A stretch of DNA of 64,000 nt from Marinirhabdus sp963799365 (GCA_963799365.1 CAWCWV010000007.1:159000-222999), one strand, 5' to 3'. Positions 23,733 through 33,695 are shown, numbered from the stretch's first letter. The notes: generated from the sequence alone by a model not told the origin. Made by a program: numbers and translations.

Positions 23733-25847
23733 TTATTCTGAAATTTTAAGGGTTTCTAATGCTTTTTCTACCGTTTTTACGGGTAGGCGGCATGCGTTGT
23801 TCACACACACATAAATTAATGTTTCATCGTCTGGAAATCTTCCTTCCAATAGATAGCTGTCACTTTCTTTTTCCGAACCTGCAATCAGGGCATTTGGAAG
23901 ATAGTGTTGGTTTAGTTCAAGTATTTTTTTTGAAGCATCTTTGCCGGAAACTACAATTTCATAAAACTTAAATTGATGGTTTTCCAAAAGATCAAGCCAA
24001 TTTGAAAAAACACCAGGATATTTTGTTGCGTCTGGTAATACGTTTTTTAGCATTTGGTCACTTGTGCTTCTATAGTTAGGAATATCAAAATAGTGAGCAA
24101 GCTTAAAAAGGTTTTTTGCCATTATAGAGTTGGAAGAGGAAATTACATTATCCCGATATTCTATAGTGCGCGTCACCAATTTTGTGTCTTTGTTGGATGT
24201 AAAGTAAAACATCCCTATTTCTTCATCATAAAAATGTGTAAAGCTATACTCTGCCAATTGTTTAGATAACTCTAGCCATTGCTCATTCATAGTCACTTCA
24301 TAGAGTGCAATGTAGGCTTCAATCACTGCGGCATAATCTTCTAAATATCCATTTATGGTACTTTTACCGTCTTTATAGCTGTGATACAACCCTTTGTCAC
24401 TTCTCAATTGTTTATTTTTAATAAAATTGGCGTTTTTTACCGCTGCATCTAAATATGTCTTGTTTTGCAAAGCTTTGTATGCATCTACATATCCTTTTAT
24501 CATAAGGGCATTCCAAGAAGTTAAGGTTTTGTCGTCCAATCTTGGCTTGGGGCGTTTGTTACGGTGTGCTTGCAACGTGTTTCGCCAGATAGCTTTCTTT
24601 TCATGTAGTTGAGTTACCGAAATACTGTGGTCCTTAGCAATACTACTGTCACTTTTTGTTCTAATGAGTACATAATGATCTTCCCATTTCCCAAAATCGT
24701 TCACATTATAATAGGATGCAAAAAGTTCAAAATCTGCAGAGAGTATTTGTTGTAACTCCTCTTTTGCATACACATAAAAGGCACCTTCTTCTAGTGTTCC
24801 ATTTTCAGTAGTACTATCGGCATCCAAAGAGGAGTAAAAAGCGTCTTCTTCTGAAGTCATCTCACTTTCTATATAGGTAAGTGTTTCAGTAACGACATCC
24901 TTGTACAAAGGGTTTTTGGTTAACACATACGCTTTGCTGTATAGGCTCACCAGCTGCGCATTGTCGTACAACATTTTTTCAAAATGTGGCACGTGCCATT
25001 TTTCATCAACACTATATCTTGCGAAACCCCCTCCTATTGCATCATAAAGCCCACCATAAGCCATTTTGTCTAGGGTGTTGGTTACGTGAGAAATAAGGTC
25101 CTGGTCATTTGTGCGGACTCCTTTCCTAAGCAAATACTCCAGATTATTAGGCATCATAAATTTTGGAGCTCTCTTTGTTCCTCCGTATTGAGGGTCAAAG
25201 GATAGTTTTAAACTATCCAGAGCAGCCGAAGTATTAAAGTTGGCAATAACAGCGTCGTCTGTGTTGCGCTCTATTAAGTCCATGCTTTTAATTCCTTCTT
25301 CTAATCTGCTTGCATACGCAATTAATTTTTCAGGATCGGTTTTATAGAGTTCCTGAATTTGAGATATACTAGCAATCCATTCGTTTTTTTTGAAATAGGT
25401 CCCGCCCCAAACAGGTCTGCCATCTGGTAATGTGATTACGTTTAAAGGCCAACCAGCACTTCCCGTCATTAATTGAACGGCATTAATATATACCTGGTCT
25501 ATATCTGGTCTTTCTTCCCGGTCTACTTTAACAGATATAAAATTTTGGTTCATAACTGCCGCTACGGTCGAGTCTTCAAAACTTTCCTTTTCCATAACGT
25601 GACACCAGTGGCAGGCTGCGTAGCCAATACTTACAATAATTAGTTTGTTTTCGTCTTTTGCTTTTTGGAGTACCTCCTCATTCCAAGGATTCCAGTTTAC
25701 AGGATTATGCGCATGTTGCAATAGGTAAGGACTTGTTTCTGTAGCTAAAGCGTTGGTATATTCGTGTGTGGTCACAGATTCTTTTTTTGGAGTGTTACAG
25801 GAGATGATGGAAAGTAAAATTAGAAGAATAGATATGTACTTAGACAT
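23733..25847 (-). CDS. DUF255 thioredoxin-domain protein, YyaL/SPATA20 type (704 aa)
   Basis: N-terminal signal with a lipobox (ILLSIISC at about residue 17), then a thioredoxin-like DUF255 domain (about 35-200) holding AACHWCHVMEKESF with a CxxC, followed by GSAGWPLNVITLPDGRPVWGGTYF, and a C-terminal alpha/alpha-barrel of the six-hairpin glycosidase type (about 240-640). This is the full two-domain arrangement of the YyaL/spermatogenesis-associated protein 20 family, whose biochemical role is poorly defined. The lipobox suggests a periplasm-facing lipoprotein here. First gene of an operon with the MscS gene; preceded by the terminator of dodecin. Confidence 0.88.
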   Translation of the reverse strand: MSKYISILLILLSIISCNTPKKESVTTHEYTNALATETSPYLLQHAHNPVNWNPWNEEVLQKAKDENKLIIVSIGYAACHWCHVMEKESFEDSTVAAVMNQNFISVKVDREERPDIDQVYINAVQLMTGSAGWPLNVITLPDGRPVWGGTYFKKNEWIASISQIQELYKTDPEKLIAYASRLEEGIKSMDLIERNTDDAVIANFNTSAALDSLKLSFDPQYGGTKRAPKFMMPNNLEYLLRKGVRTNDQDLISHVTNTLDKMAYGGLYDAIGGGFARYSVDEKWHVPHFEKMLYDNAQLVSLYSKAYVLTKNPLYKDVVTETLTYIESEMTSEEDAFYSSLDADSTTENGTLEEGAFYVYAKEELQQILSADFELFASYYNVNDFGKWEDHYVLIRTKSDSSIAKDHSISVTQLHEKKAIWRNTLQAHRNKRPKPRLDDKTLTSWNALMIKGYVDAYKALQNKTYLDAAVKNANFIKNKQLRSDKGLYHSYKDGKSTINGYLEDYAAVIEAYIALYEVTMNEQWLELSKQLAEYSFTHFYDEEIGMFYFTSNKDTKLVTRTIEYRDNVISSSNSIMAKNLFKLAHYFDIPNYRSTSDQMLKNVLPDATKYPGVFSNWLDLLENHQFKFYEIVVSGKDASKKILELNQHYLPNALIAGSEKESDSYLLEGRFPDDETLIYVCVNNACRLPVKTVEKALETLKISE

Positions 25848-25865
25848 CTTAGAAAAATTTGAAAA

Positions 25866-25905
25866 ACAAAAATACGCTTTTGAAGGTTCAAAAAGCGTAT
25901 TTTTT
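25866..25905. terminator. Terminator downstream of dodecin gene
   Basis: AAAAATACGCTTTT (25868-25881) pairs with AAAAGCGTATTTTT (25891-25904), loop of nine. On the minus strand this ends the dodecin transcript; it can also act on the plus strand. Confidence 0.8.
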
Positions 25906-25918
25906 ATAGGTTGGAGTG

Positions 25919-26119
25919 TTATTGAACTTCAAATGAAATTTTTACATTCACGCGAAACTCTGTTACATTATCGCCGTTTACGATTACGCTTTGTTCACGA
26001 ACATAGGCCGAACGTATATTTTTTACGCTTTTTCCAGCCTGTTTTACGGCGTTTCTTATAGCATCCTCAAAACTGCTAGTGCTATTTGCCATTACTTCAA
26101 TTACTTTTAAAATTGCCAT
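25919..26119 (-). CDS. Dodecin family flavin-binding protein (66 aa)
   Basis: Dodecins form dodecameric shells that bind flavins and buffer or store them. The protein has the family size and pattern: MAILKVIEVMANSTSSFEDA at the start, a helix with AIRNAVKQAGKSVKN, then two strands ending VNVKISFEV. It is an isolated gene with a strong terminator behind it. The region upstream (26120-26397) holds no other gene that I can support, and no consensus promoter box was found there. Confidence 0.9.
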   Translation of the reverse strand: MAILKVIEVMANSTSSFEDAIRNAVKQAGKSVKNIRSAYVREQSVIVNGDNVTEFRVNVKISFEVQ

Positions 26120-26397
26120 AGTTTCTTTGTTTTAAATTAGAAATTTAAGGTACGATAATAACCTGCTAATTTTCTGAAAATTAAGTTAAGACTGTGTTAG
26201 CGCTTTTAGGAAATAGGGTTTAATAACTAATTATGAGAACTGAAGGGATGGATTTGTTCTCTTGAGGCATTTTTTGTTTGTTGCAGTAAAACTAAAAAAT
26301 TAAATTGATTTTAAAAGCCTATTGCAAAAGAACACTTCCCTTGGTGAAATGGTATAGGTAGGTGCTAATATATTTTTTATAATGACTACTGCATATC

Positions 26398-27303
26398 TTA
26401 CCCATTCACAGCTTCTACAGCAAGTACTCTCCCTTGAAGCATATCTTTCAGCATGGTTTCAATCCCATTTTTTAAGGTTACGGTAGAAGAAGGACAACCG
26501 CTACAGGCACCTTGCAGGATTACTTTTACCGTTTTAGTGTCTTCATTAAAAGAGTCAAAAGCAATATGGCCACCGTCGCTAGCTACCGCTGGTTTTACGT
26601 ACTCGTCTAATATGGCCACAATTTCTTTGTCAAAATCGCTTAATTCCTTTGTAGCTTTTTCTGTTGATGTGGTATTTTGTTCCGTTTTTTTCTGAAGAAT
26701 AGCATCATTTAAAATAACTTTGCCTTCTGCAATATAATTGGTAATAAAATCTCTAATTTCCATAGTGATATCCTGCCATTCCACGACATTGTATTTCATA
26801 ACAGAAACATAGTTTGCACTAATAAATACTTCTTTCACAAACGGAAAACCAAATAAAGCGCTCGCTAGAGGGGCCTGGGTAGCATCATCTATATTTTTAA
26901 ATTCGAAGATGCCATCTACCAATGGCTTATTTGCTACAAATTTTACAACCGTTGGGTTTGGTGTGCTTTCAGCATACACCGTAACTGGTACTTTCTTAAT
27001 CGAAGTTGCATCGGTAATCACTTCTTTACCACTATTTAAATAGGTAGCGATAGCTTCAGAAACATCCTCCTGCACGGCATCCCAACCCACGATATTATAC
27101 TTTTCAATAGCTATAAAATTTTGAGAAATATAAACTGTTTTCACAAAAGGTAGGTGAAATAATTCTTGCGACAATGGACTTGGTTTAGCCTCATCTATAT
27201 TTTTAAATTCGTAGCTATTATTTCGGGTTAAGAAGCTATTGGCCACAAATTTTAAAATATTTTCGTTGTTTGTTTTTTGTGTAGAAATGTTAAATTGCGA
27301 CAT
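26398..27303 (-). CDS. NifU-like Fe-S carrier with tandem Nfu_N domains (301 aa)
   Basis: Start set at the ATG at 27303 (MSQFNISTQK); a reading 20 codons longer exists but runs through the promoter. Two Nfu N-terminal-type domains in tandem (about 10-95 and 108-190; compare YEFKNIDEAKPSPLSQ with FEFKNIDDATQAPLAS and VGWDAVQEDV with VEWQDITMEI) are followed by an Nfu C-terminal NifU domain (about 225-301) with the Fe-S CxxC in LQGACSGCPSSTVTLKNG. It transfers [4Fe-4S] clusters. The tandem arrangement occurs in other flavobacteria. Divergently transcribed from the giant repeat protein. Confidence 0.88.
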   Translation of the reverse strand: MSQFNISTQKTNNENILKFVANSFLTRNNSYEFKNIDEAKPSPLSQELFHLPFVKTVYISQNFIAIEKYNIVGWDAVQEDVSEAIATYLNSGKEVITDATSIKKVPVTVYAESTPNPTVVKFVANKPLVDGIFEFKNIDDATQAPLASALFGFPFVKEVFISANYVSVMKYNVVEWQDITMEIRDFITNYIAEGKVILNDAILQKKTEQNTTSTEKATKELSDFDKEIVAILDEYVKPAVASDGGHIAFDSFNEDTKTVKVILQGACSGCPSSTVTLKNGIETMLKDMLQGRVLAVEAVNG

Positions 27304-27320
27304 TAAGTGCTTTTTTTTTG

Positions 27321-27351
27321 CAAAACTATGAAACAAAACCGTCGTAATCAA
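27321..27351 (-). promoter_or_regulatory. Promoter for Nfu gene
   Basis: On the minus strand: TTG (plus 27349-27351), 20-nt spacer, TAGTTTTG (plus 27321-27328), 18 nt before the start codon. A TATATTTG box on the opposite strand (27352-27359), 20 nt before the giant gene start, abuts it, so the two promoters are back to back. Confidence 0.65.
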
Positions 27352-27378
27352 TATATTTGACACTTAACAGGATTTTTT

Positions 27379-30300
27379 ATGAAAAAATTATTACTTCTAT
27401 CCCTGCTGCTGCTTAGTCCTATCGTACTATTTTCTCAACAAGTTAATTTGTTTCAACAATTTAACGGGAGGTATGATTTTACAGGGCTTGGCAATACTTT
27501 GAACCCTTCGGCAAATCCTTGCCAGTTGCTTGACAATAGCTCGGCCGATTTAACCCTTCTTCCTACACAAACCCTTATTTCAGCACATTTGTATTGGTCT
27601 GCACCTGGTCCTGGAGATTTTAATGTGCGTTTAAACAATGCTCCTGTTACTGCTAGTAGAACGTTTAGCCTTTTTTCAGCAGATGTTCTGTATTTCGCTG
27701 CATATGCCGACGTTACGAATATAGTATCATTAAATGGCAATGGGCAATATACATTTTCTGATATGCAAATAGACCTTGCTGCCAGTGGTGCGTGTAATAA
27801 TGGTACTGATTTTGGAGGCTGGGCGATATATATTATCTATGAGGACCCGTCCTTGAATCTTAACCAGATAAGCTTATTTGATGGTTTAGAGTTCGTATCA
27901 GCAAATAATCCCCAATTAAATATCACGTTGAACAATATCGATGCTGCAACTGATGAATTAGCAAAAATCGGTTTTTTAGCCTGGGAAGGAGACATGTTTA
28001 ACCCTGTTAATGAATCCCTTAGAATTAATGGAGTTTTAATAAATAATGCCCTAAACCCTGCAGATAATGCCTTCAATGGAACCAATAGTTATACTGGTTC
28101 CACTGTATTGTTTAATATGGATTTAGATGTTTATGACCTGGAAGGGATAGTTATGCCTGGGGATACAAGTATAGACATTGCCCTTACTTCCGGTTTGGAT
28201 TTTGTGATGGTGAATAACTTGATCACAAGTGTAAATTCAGAAATTCCTGATGCTACTATAGAGATTGATAATCTTGGAGTCTTATGTCAGAACCGGGATA
28301 TTAATGTAAATTATACGGTTTACAACATTAATAGTACCGCGTTATTGCCTGCAAATACTCCTATTGCTTTTTACGTAAATAATGCTTTAGTCGGCCAATC
28401 TATTACTGTAGCCGACATTCCTATTGATGGATCAGAAAGTGGTGTAATTACATTAAACCTACCTATAGGTACACCACCAATGTTCGATTTAAAAGCCGTG
28501 GTAGACGACGTTGGAAACGGAACAGGAATTGTTGCCGAAACCAACGAAACCAATAATGAATTTATTTTACCAGTAGATTTAAATGAAGCTATTCAGTTCT
28601 TAGGAGATGATGTGGAAAGTTGTATCGGTTTAACTGTAACCCTTGATACAGGTGTTACAGATCCTGCATTTTCTTTTCAGTGGTTTTTTAATGGAGTACT
28701 CATTGTGGGTGAGAATGATCCTACCCTTGACGTTACAGTAAATGGTAACTACAGAGCCGTTGTTACAGAAGGACTTTGTACTGCAATTGATAGTGTTTTT
28801 GTGAATTTTAATGTACAACCAGTAATTGAAAATCCAGCAATTGATTTATTTCAGTGTAATGCAAATGGTGATACCGGATTTTTCAACTTAACTCAGAACA
28901 CTCCAATCATTTTGGGGACTCAGAATCCTGCAGATTTTAATGTAACCTATCATTTAAATCAAAATGATGCAGATATAGGGGCTAATCCAATTATCACAGC
29001 TCCTGCCTATCAAATAGCCGTACTACCAGTACAGCCAATATTTGTTAGAATTGAAGAATTATCTGGAACGTGTTCTGCTACCGACGAATTTTTTATTCAG
29101 TTCGACATGGTGAGTGCTGGTCCAATGACTCCAATTGATGACCTCTGTGATCCCGATTCTAATGGAAGTGTTGTAGTGGATTTAATTGCCTTGAAAAATG
29201 CTGAAGCCTTGAATGGTCAAAATCCTTTAGATTTTACAGTAAGTTATCACCCTACACAACTAGACGCAACTAATGGTACCAATCCACTTCCTAATCCTTA
29301 CAATGTAACTGCATCTCCAGAAACTATTTATGTGCGTGTTGAAAATAATGACAGTCCGCCAGATAGTTGTGCAGCTACCAGCGATTTTATAATCGAATTT
29401 TTTGCTGCGCCAGTGTTAACACAACCCACAGTTTTGGAAGCTTGTGATGAAGCCCCAAATGATGGTTTTACTGAATTTGACCTAACTACCAAAGATGATG
29501 AAATCACTGGTTCAAATCCGCAAGCAGTTGTAGTATATTATGAAGATTTTAATGATGCGCAAAATGGAGTAAATCCAATACTAAATCCTACTATGTTCGT
29601 AAACACGAACATATTTATACAGACCATTTATGCAAGAGCAGATAATATAAACAGTATTGATTGTTTCAACGTTATTGAATTAGACTTACAAGTAAATGAG
29701 AGTCCTGAGATTACGAGACGTATTACAGACTATGTATTATGCGACAACGATCAGGACGGAGTAGAGGTGTTTGATCTTACGAGCAAGGAGGATGAGATTT
29801 CGAATACATTGGTGAATCTTACTTTCAGTTACCATAATAATATGGCCGATGCCATTGCTGGAACCCCTTCTATTCCCAACCCTACGATGTACGTAAGCGG
29901 CGGAGAGACTATTTGGGTTCGTGTAGTGAATATAGGAGGTTGTTTTACCGTAGGTATGTTTGATCTTGTTGTAGATACGATCCCAGAATTTGTTGAGGTT
30001 CCAACCTTCGAACAGTGCGATGATAATGGAGACGGAGTAGAGGATTTCGATTTGAATACCCAGAATCCTACAATTGTAAATCGGGATAGAGATCTAACAG
30101 TTACTTATCACCCTACACAGCAGGACGCAATGGATGCAACTGCTTTCTTGCCTATTCCTTATACCAGTGCCGGTGAGGTGATCTGGGTGCGTGTGGAGAG
30201 TAACACTCGCGGTTGTTATGGTGTGTTTGATATGGAGTTAATAGTCGTGGAGCGCCCTGAAATATTTGAGCCAGAACCGTTACGATTTTGTGATGATGAC

Positions 30301-31074
30301 AATGATGGTTTCGGAGAGTTTACGTTGACAGATGCAGACGATCAAGTTGTAAACGGGAATCCAGCGGGTAACCTTGTAGTAAGCTATCATGAGTTATTGG
30401 TGCAGGCTCAAAACAATACAGATGCCCTGTTAAGTCCCTATACAAATATCTTTGCCTTCAACCAGACACTATTTGTGCGCCTTACAAATATTGCAACAGG
30501 CTGCTATAATATCACCACCTTAGCGCTTATTGTAGAAAATACTCCACAAATATCTAACCCCGACCCTTTAGAGGAGTGTGATGATGATGGAGACGGATTT
30601 GTTGTTTTTGACCTTACCGATGCAGAGCCCCAATTATTGGCCGGTCTTACAGGAGGTCCTTATGTAATAAGGTATTTTGAGGATCCCGCCTTGAGCAATC
30701 CCATAGCCAACCCAACTACCTATACCAATCTAACAAATCCTCAGACCATTTATATCACAGTACGCGATACCAATGGAGTATGTGAAGCAGATACAGAACT
30801 TTTACTGATTGTAAATTTACCGCCAGTGCTCAACGAGCCACAACCATACACCCTTTGTGATGTGAACGACCCTGGAGACGAGCGTGAAGTGTTCAACCTT
30901 ACCACTAGGATAAGGGAGATCACAGGAGGAAACCCTACGGTTTCTGTGAGTTTTTACTTGAGCTTTTCAGATGCCCAGGCAGGTACCAACGCTATTACAA
31001 ATCCAACTGCTTTCACCAATACAGAAAACCCACAGGACATTTATATCCGTGGGGAGTTCTTCATCAGACTGTGA
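27379..31074 (+). CDS. 5' part of frameshifted giant T9SS type B surface protein
   Basis: N-terminal half of a protein that in full would be about 2103 residues (27379-33688). Signal peptide about 1-19 (ends VLFSQ), then a beta-rich domain (about 20-300), a CARDB-like region (about 300-405; VDDVGNGTGIVAETNETNNEF), an Ig-like domain (about 410-480; SFQWFFNGVLIVGEN), and eight repeats of about 90-100 residues that each begin near a Cys-Asp motif such as CDDDGDGFVVFDLT and end in a PQTIYVRV-like strand. The reading frame closes at 31072-31074 because of a frameshift near 31048-31054; the true protein continues in the next frame. It ends IRGEFFIRL, where other repeats show IYVRV. Probably a secreted adhesin-type protein; substrate or partner unknown. 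Confidence 0.8.
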   Translation: MKKLLLLSLLLLSPIVLFSQQVNLFQQFNGRYDFTGLGNTLNPSANPCQLLDNSSADLTLLPTQTLISAHLYWSAPGPGDFNVRLNNAPVTASRTFSLFSADVLYFAAYADVTNIVSLNGNGQYTFSDMQIDLAASGACNNGTDFGGWAIYIIYEDPSLNLNQISLFDGLEFVSANNPQLNITLNNIDAATDELAKIGFLAWEGDMFNPVNESLRINGVLINNALNPADNAFNGTNSYTGSTVLFNMDLDVYDLEGIVMPGDTSIDIALTSGLDFVMVNNLITSVNSEIPDATIEIDNLGVLCQNRDINVNYTVYNINSTALLPANTPIAFYVNNALVGQSITVADIPIDGSESGVITLNLPIGTPPMFDLKAVVDDVGNGTGIVAETNETNNEFILPVDLNEAIQFLGDDVESCIGLTVTLDTGVTDPAFSFQWFFNGVLIVGENDPTLDVTVNGNYRAVVTEGLCTAIDSVFVNFNVQPVIENPAIDLFQCNANGDTGFFNLTQNTPIILGTQNPADFNVTYHLNQNDADIGANPIITAPAYQIAVLPVQPIFVRIEELSGTCSATDEFFIQFDMVSAGPMTPIDDLCDPDSNGSVVVDLIALKNAEALNGQNPLDFTVSYHPTQLDATNGTNPLPNPYNVTASPETIYVRVENNDSPPDSCAATSDFIIEFFAAPVLTQPTVLEACDEAPNDGFTEFDLTTKDDEITGSNPQAVVVYYEDFNDAQNGVNPILNPTMFVNTNIFIQTIYARADNINSIDCFNVIELDLQVNESPEITRRITDYVLCDNDQDGVEVFDLTSKEDEISNTLVNLTFSYHNNMADAIAGTPSIPNPTMYVSGGETIWVRVVNIGGCFTVGMFDLVVDTIPEFVEVPTFEQCDDNGDGVEDFDLNTQNPTIVNRDRDLTVTYHPTQQDAMDATAFLPIPYTSAGEVIWVRVESNTRGCYGVFDMELIVVERPEIFEPEPLRFCDDDNDGFGEFTLTDADDQVVNGNPAGNLVVSYHELLVQAQNNTDALLSPYTNIFAFNQTLFVRLTNIATGCYNITTLALIVENTPQISNPDPLEECDDDGDGFVVFDLTDAEPQLLAGLTGGPYVIRYFEDPALSNPIANPTTYTNLTNPQTIYITVRDTNGVCEADTELLLIVNLPPVLNEPQPYTLCDVNDPGDEREVFNLTTRIREITGGNPTVSVSFYLSFSDAQAGTNAITNPTAFTNTENPQDIYIRGEFFIRL

Positions 31075-32935
31075 AGAAGTAGGAGCGCCCAATGGTTTGG
31101 TGCTGGAGTTGCGTGTGGAAAGCATTCCTAATGTTACAGACCCAACCCCCTTGGAGGTGTGTGATGTAGACAATGATGGTATTGCAGATTTCGACTTAAC
31201 AAGCAAGGATGCAGAGATCGCTAATGGTGGTCTTGGCATTACCGTAAGTTATTACGAGACAGAACTAGATGCACAGAACGGAACTTTTGCCCTTACGAGC
31301 CCTTACCGAAATATCGTAGAAGATATGCAGACGGTATATGCGCGGGCTACTTTCAGTATGGCGCCTAATGATAATGGCTGTTTTATGGTAGTGGAATTAG
31401 ATCTTGTCGTACTTCCTACCCCCCAGCTACCCTTAACAATAGAACCAATTATTCGCTGTGAAGAAGGCGGAATAGCAGAGTTCGATCTTACCGAACGGGA
31501 AACAGCGATATTAAATGGTTTAGACCCATTGGTATTTATGGTAAGCTACTACGAGCAACAAGCAGATGCGATAGCAGGAACGAATGCTATAGCAATGCCC
31601 GATGCTTATTTCAACATAGACAATCCACAGACGATCTATGTACGCGTAGCTGGTAATAATAGCAGTAACTTATGTGCATCTGTAGGCGAGTTTGTGATTG
31701 AGGTAATCGAACCCCCATTAGCCACACAGCCAGTTCCTTTTACCAAGTGTGATGATTTGGGTGAGCTCAACGATGGGTTTACAGAGTTCGATCTTACGGA
31801 GAAGAATGAAGAAATAGCAGGGCCATCAGCCCCAGGAGTGAACGTAAACTATTATCTTACTGCACAAGAGGCACAAGATGGTACGAATCCTATAGATCCG
31901 GCAACTGCCTATACCAACATCATCAATCCGCAGACCATATTTGTACGGGTGGACAATGTTGGAACAGATTGTAGTGCTTTTACCACGATGACACTACGGG
32001 TAATTCCTAATCCAGTGCCCGTTGTTCCAGATGCTATAATAGTTTGTGACCCAGACCCACAAGATGGGATGGCGATTTTTGACCTTACTATACGTGAAAC
32101 GCAAATACAAAATAATGCCAACTGGCTTTTAGGGTATTACGAAACCTACGCAGATGCGGTGTCTCAGGAGAACGCAATCGTGAATACGATTGAATATCCA
32201 AACACGTCCAATCCACAGATAGTGTATGTGCGTGTGACCAATGATACTAGTGTGGATATGTGTTTTGAGATTGTGGAGCTGAAGCTTATTGTGAATCCCG
32301 CACCAGATGCCAGTGCCGATGTTACGCCATTGGTGGTGTGCCAGGTTCCCAACACGGGCCGTGCAATGTTTGACCTTACCAAGAAGAAAGAAGAGATCCT
32401 GGGCACACAAGATCCCGACCTTTTTGAGGTGACCTATTACGAGACTTTTGAGGATGCACAGTTACAGTTCCCGATTACGAATCCAACGACCTATGTGAAT
32501 CTTCCTAATATGAATCCACAGGAGATATTCGTGGGGATAGAAAATAAGGAGACTTTTTGTTATATAACAATGCAGAGCTTTTTTATACGTGTGGACGATG
32601 GCGCTATTGCCAATACACCAACGGAGCCTTATACCATTTGCGATAATACTGCACCTAACGATGGGATAGCAGAGTTCACTTTAGAAGATTCAGATCCAAC
32701 TTCGCCAGCACAGTTGTTGCGAAATGAGATATTGGCAGGGAACTTATCGGGTGAGTTTACTTTGACTTACCACGAGACCTTAGCCAATGCCGAAGCAGGA
32801 ATCGACCCACTTGGAGCTGTCTATACTAACTTAGTAAACCCTCAGGTGATTTATGCCCGTGTAGAGAATGATGCGTTAGATAATACCTGTTTCGCGACGG
32901 CAGAGGTGATTTTGAAGGTAGAGCAATTGCCCGAA
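28850..32935 (+). repeat. Fourteen tandem protein-coding repeats of about 90-100 codons
   Basis: Eight repeats before and six after the frameshift, recognised by C-D/E-x(n)-G-x-x-x-F-D-L-T at the start, a VSYH/YYE-T-x-x-D-A core, NPTxYTN, and a PQTIYVRV strand. Several repeats carry DxDxDG sites (CDNDQDG, CDDNGDG, CDDDGDG, CDVDNDG) that could bind calcium. Spacing is regular but nucleotide identity is low, so they are old repeats, not recent copies. Confidence 0.85.
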
Positions 32936-33688
32936 CTTACACTTGACGAAGAATACAGGTTGTGTGTAGATGCCGATGGTTTACCTATAGAGGCAGAATT
33001 TGGTGGCCCTTCACCACCAATATTGGATACAGGACTTTCCCCAGATACCTATACATTTGTATGGGAATTGGATGGCACGGTGCTCATTGGAGAAGTGGGT
33101 CCTTCTTTATTAGCAGTTCAAGGAGGCGTATATATGGTAACGGTAACCGAACGTGCTACGGGTTGTATGGCTACTTACACAACTACGGTTATCTTAAGTT
33201 CACCCCCAACCACTTTCGATGCGATAACTGTAAACGGCGCCTTTGCGGGCGAACATATTATAGAAGTAACTGCAATGGGACTGGGTGATTATGAGTTTCA
33301 GTTGGATGATGGGCCGTTCCAGTCGAATAACATATTTAATAATGTGTCACCTGGTAACCATACGGTAACTATTCAGGATAAGAACGGTTGCGGAAGTGTG
33401 GTTATAGAAGTTGGAATTGTGGACTACCCTAAGTTCATGACTCCTAACCAAGACGGTTGGAACGATACATGGAATATCATTGGTATTGCGAATGCAGACC
33501 CTACTGCAAAAATTTATATATTTGATCGCTACGGGAAACTTCTAAAACAGATCAGTCCCCTCGGAGAAGGTTGGGACGGTACCTATAATGGAAACCCATT
33601 ACCATCAAGTGATTACTGGTTCCGAGTGGACTATATAGAAGACGAAACCCAAAAAGAATTTAGGGGACATTTTACTCTAAAACGATAG
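31049..33688 (+). CDS. 3' part of frameshifted giant T9SS type B surface protein
   Basis: Continues the repeat protein in frame 2 after the lesion: VGSSSSDCEEVGAPNGLVLE follows naturally on IYIR of the 5' part. Contains six more repeats (to about 32935), a cysteine-poor Ig-like region (FVWELDGTVLIGEVGPSLLA), a SprB-like segment (LDDGPFQSNNIFNNVSPGNH), and the gliding-motility-associated C-terminal domain of type B (YPKFMTPNQDGWNDTWNI ... YGKLLKQISPLGEGWDGTYN ... RGHFTLKR), the T9SS export and attachment signal. 31049 is the first codon after the lesion, not a proven start. No internal stop disrupts the remaining 879 codons. It is followed 7 nt later by the PorP/SprF-like gene. Confidence 0.8.
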   Translation: MGSSSSDCEEVGAPNGLVLELRVESIPNVTDPTPLEVCDVDNDGIADFDLTSKDAEIANGGLGITVSYYETELDAQNGTFALTSPYRNIVEDMQTVYARATFSMAPNDNGCFMVVELDLVVLPTPQLPLTIEPIIRCEEGGIAEFDLTERETAILNGLDPLVFMVSYYEQQADAIAGTNAIAMPDAYFNIDNPQTIYVRVAGNNSSNLCASVGEFVIEVIEPPLATQPVPFTKCDDLGELNDGFTEFDLTEKNEEIAGPSAPGVNVNYYLTAQEAQDGTNPIDPATAYTNIINPQTIFVRVDNVGTDCSAFTTMTLRVIPNPVPVVPDAIIVCDPDPQDGMAIFDLTIRETQIQNNANWLLGYYETYADAVSQENAIVNTIEYPNTSNPQIVYVRVTNDTSVDMCFEIVELKLIVNPAPDASADVTPLVVCQVPNTGRAMFDLTKKKEEILGTQDPDLFEVTYYETFEDAQLQFPITNPTTYVNLPNMNPQEIFVGIENKETFCYITMQSFFIRVDDGAIANTPTEPYTICDNTAPNDGIAEFTLEDSDPTSPAQLLRNEILAGNLSGEFTLTYHETLANAEAGIDPLGAVYTNLVNPQVIYARVENDALDNTCFATAEVILKVEQLPELTLDEEYRLCVDADGLPIEAEFGGPSPPILDTGLSPDTYTFVWELDGTVLIGEVGPSLLAVQGGVYMVTVTERATGCMATYTTTVILSSPPTTFDAITVNGAFAGEHIIEVTAMGLGDYEFQLDDGPFQSNNIFNNVSPGNHTVTIQDKNGCGSVVIEVGIVDYPKFMTPNQDGWNDTWNIIGIANADPTAKIYIFDRYGKLLKQISPLGEGWDGTYNGNPLPSSDYWFRVDYIEDETQKEFRGHFTLKR

Positions 33689-33695
33689 CATTACT

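Noticed and set aside
26120..26397. A gene or RNA in the dodecin to Nfu gap
   Set aside because: No open frame of note, no clear hairpin or consensus promoter seen; left empty.
30971..31048. ATG at 30971 as a true start of the 3' part of the giant gene
   Set aside because: The 26 codons before 31049 read in the wrong frame of the upstream repeat and show no signal peptide or repeat pattern.
32129..32410. Overlapping minus-strand frames inside the repeat gene
   Set aside because: Antisense shadows caused by codon bias of the repeats; no start context or domain.
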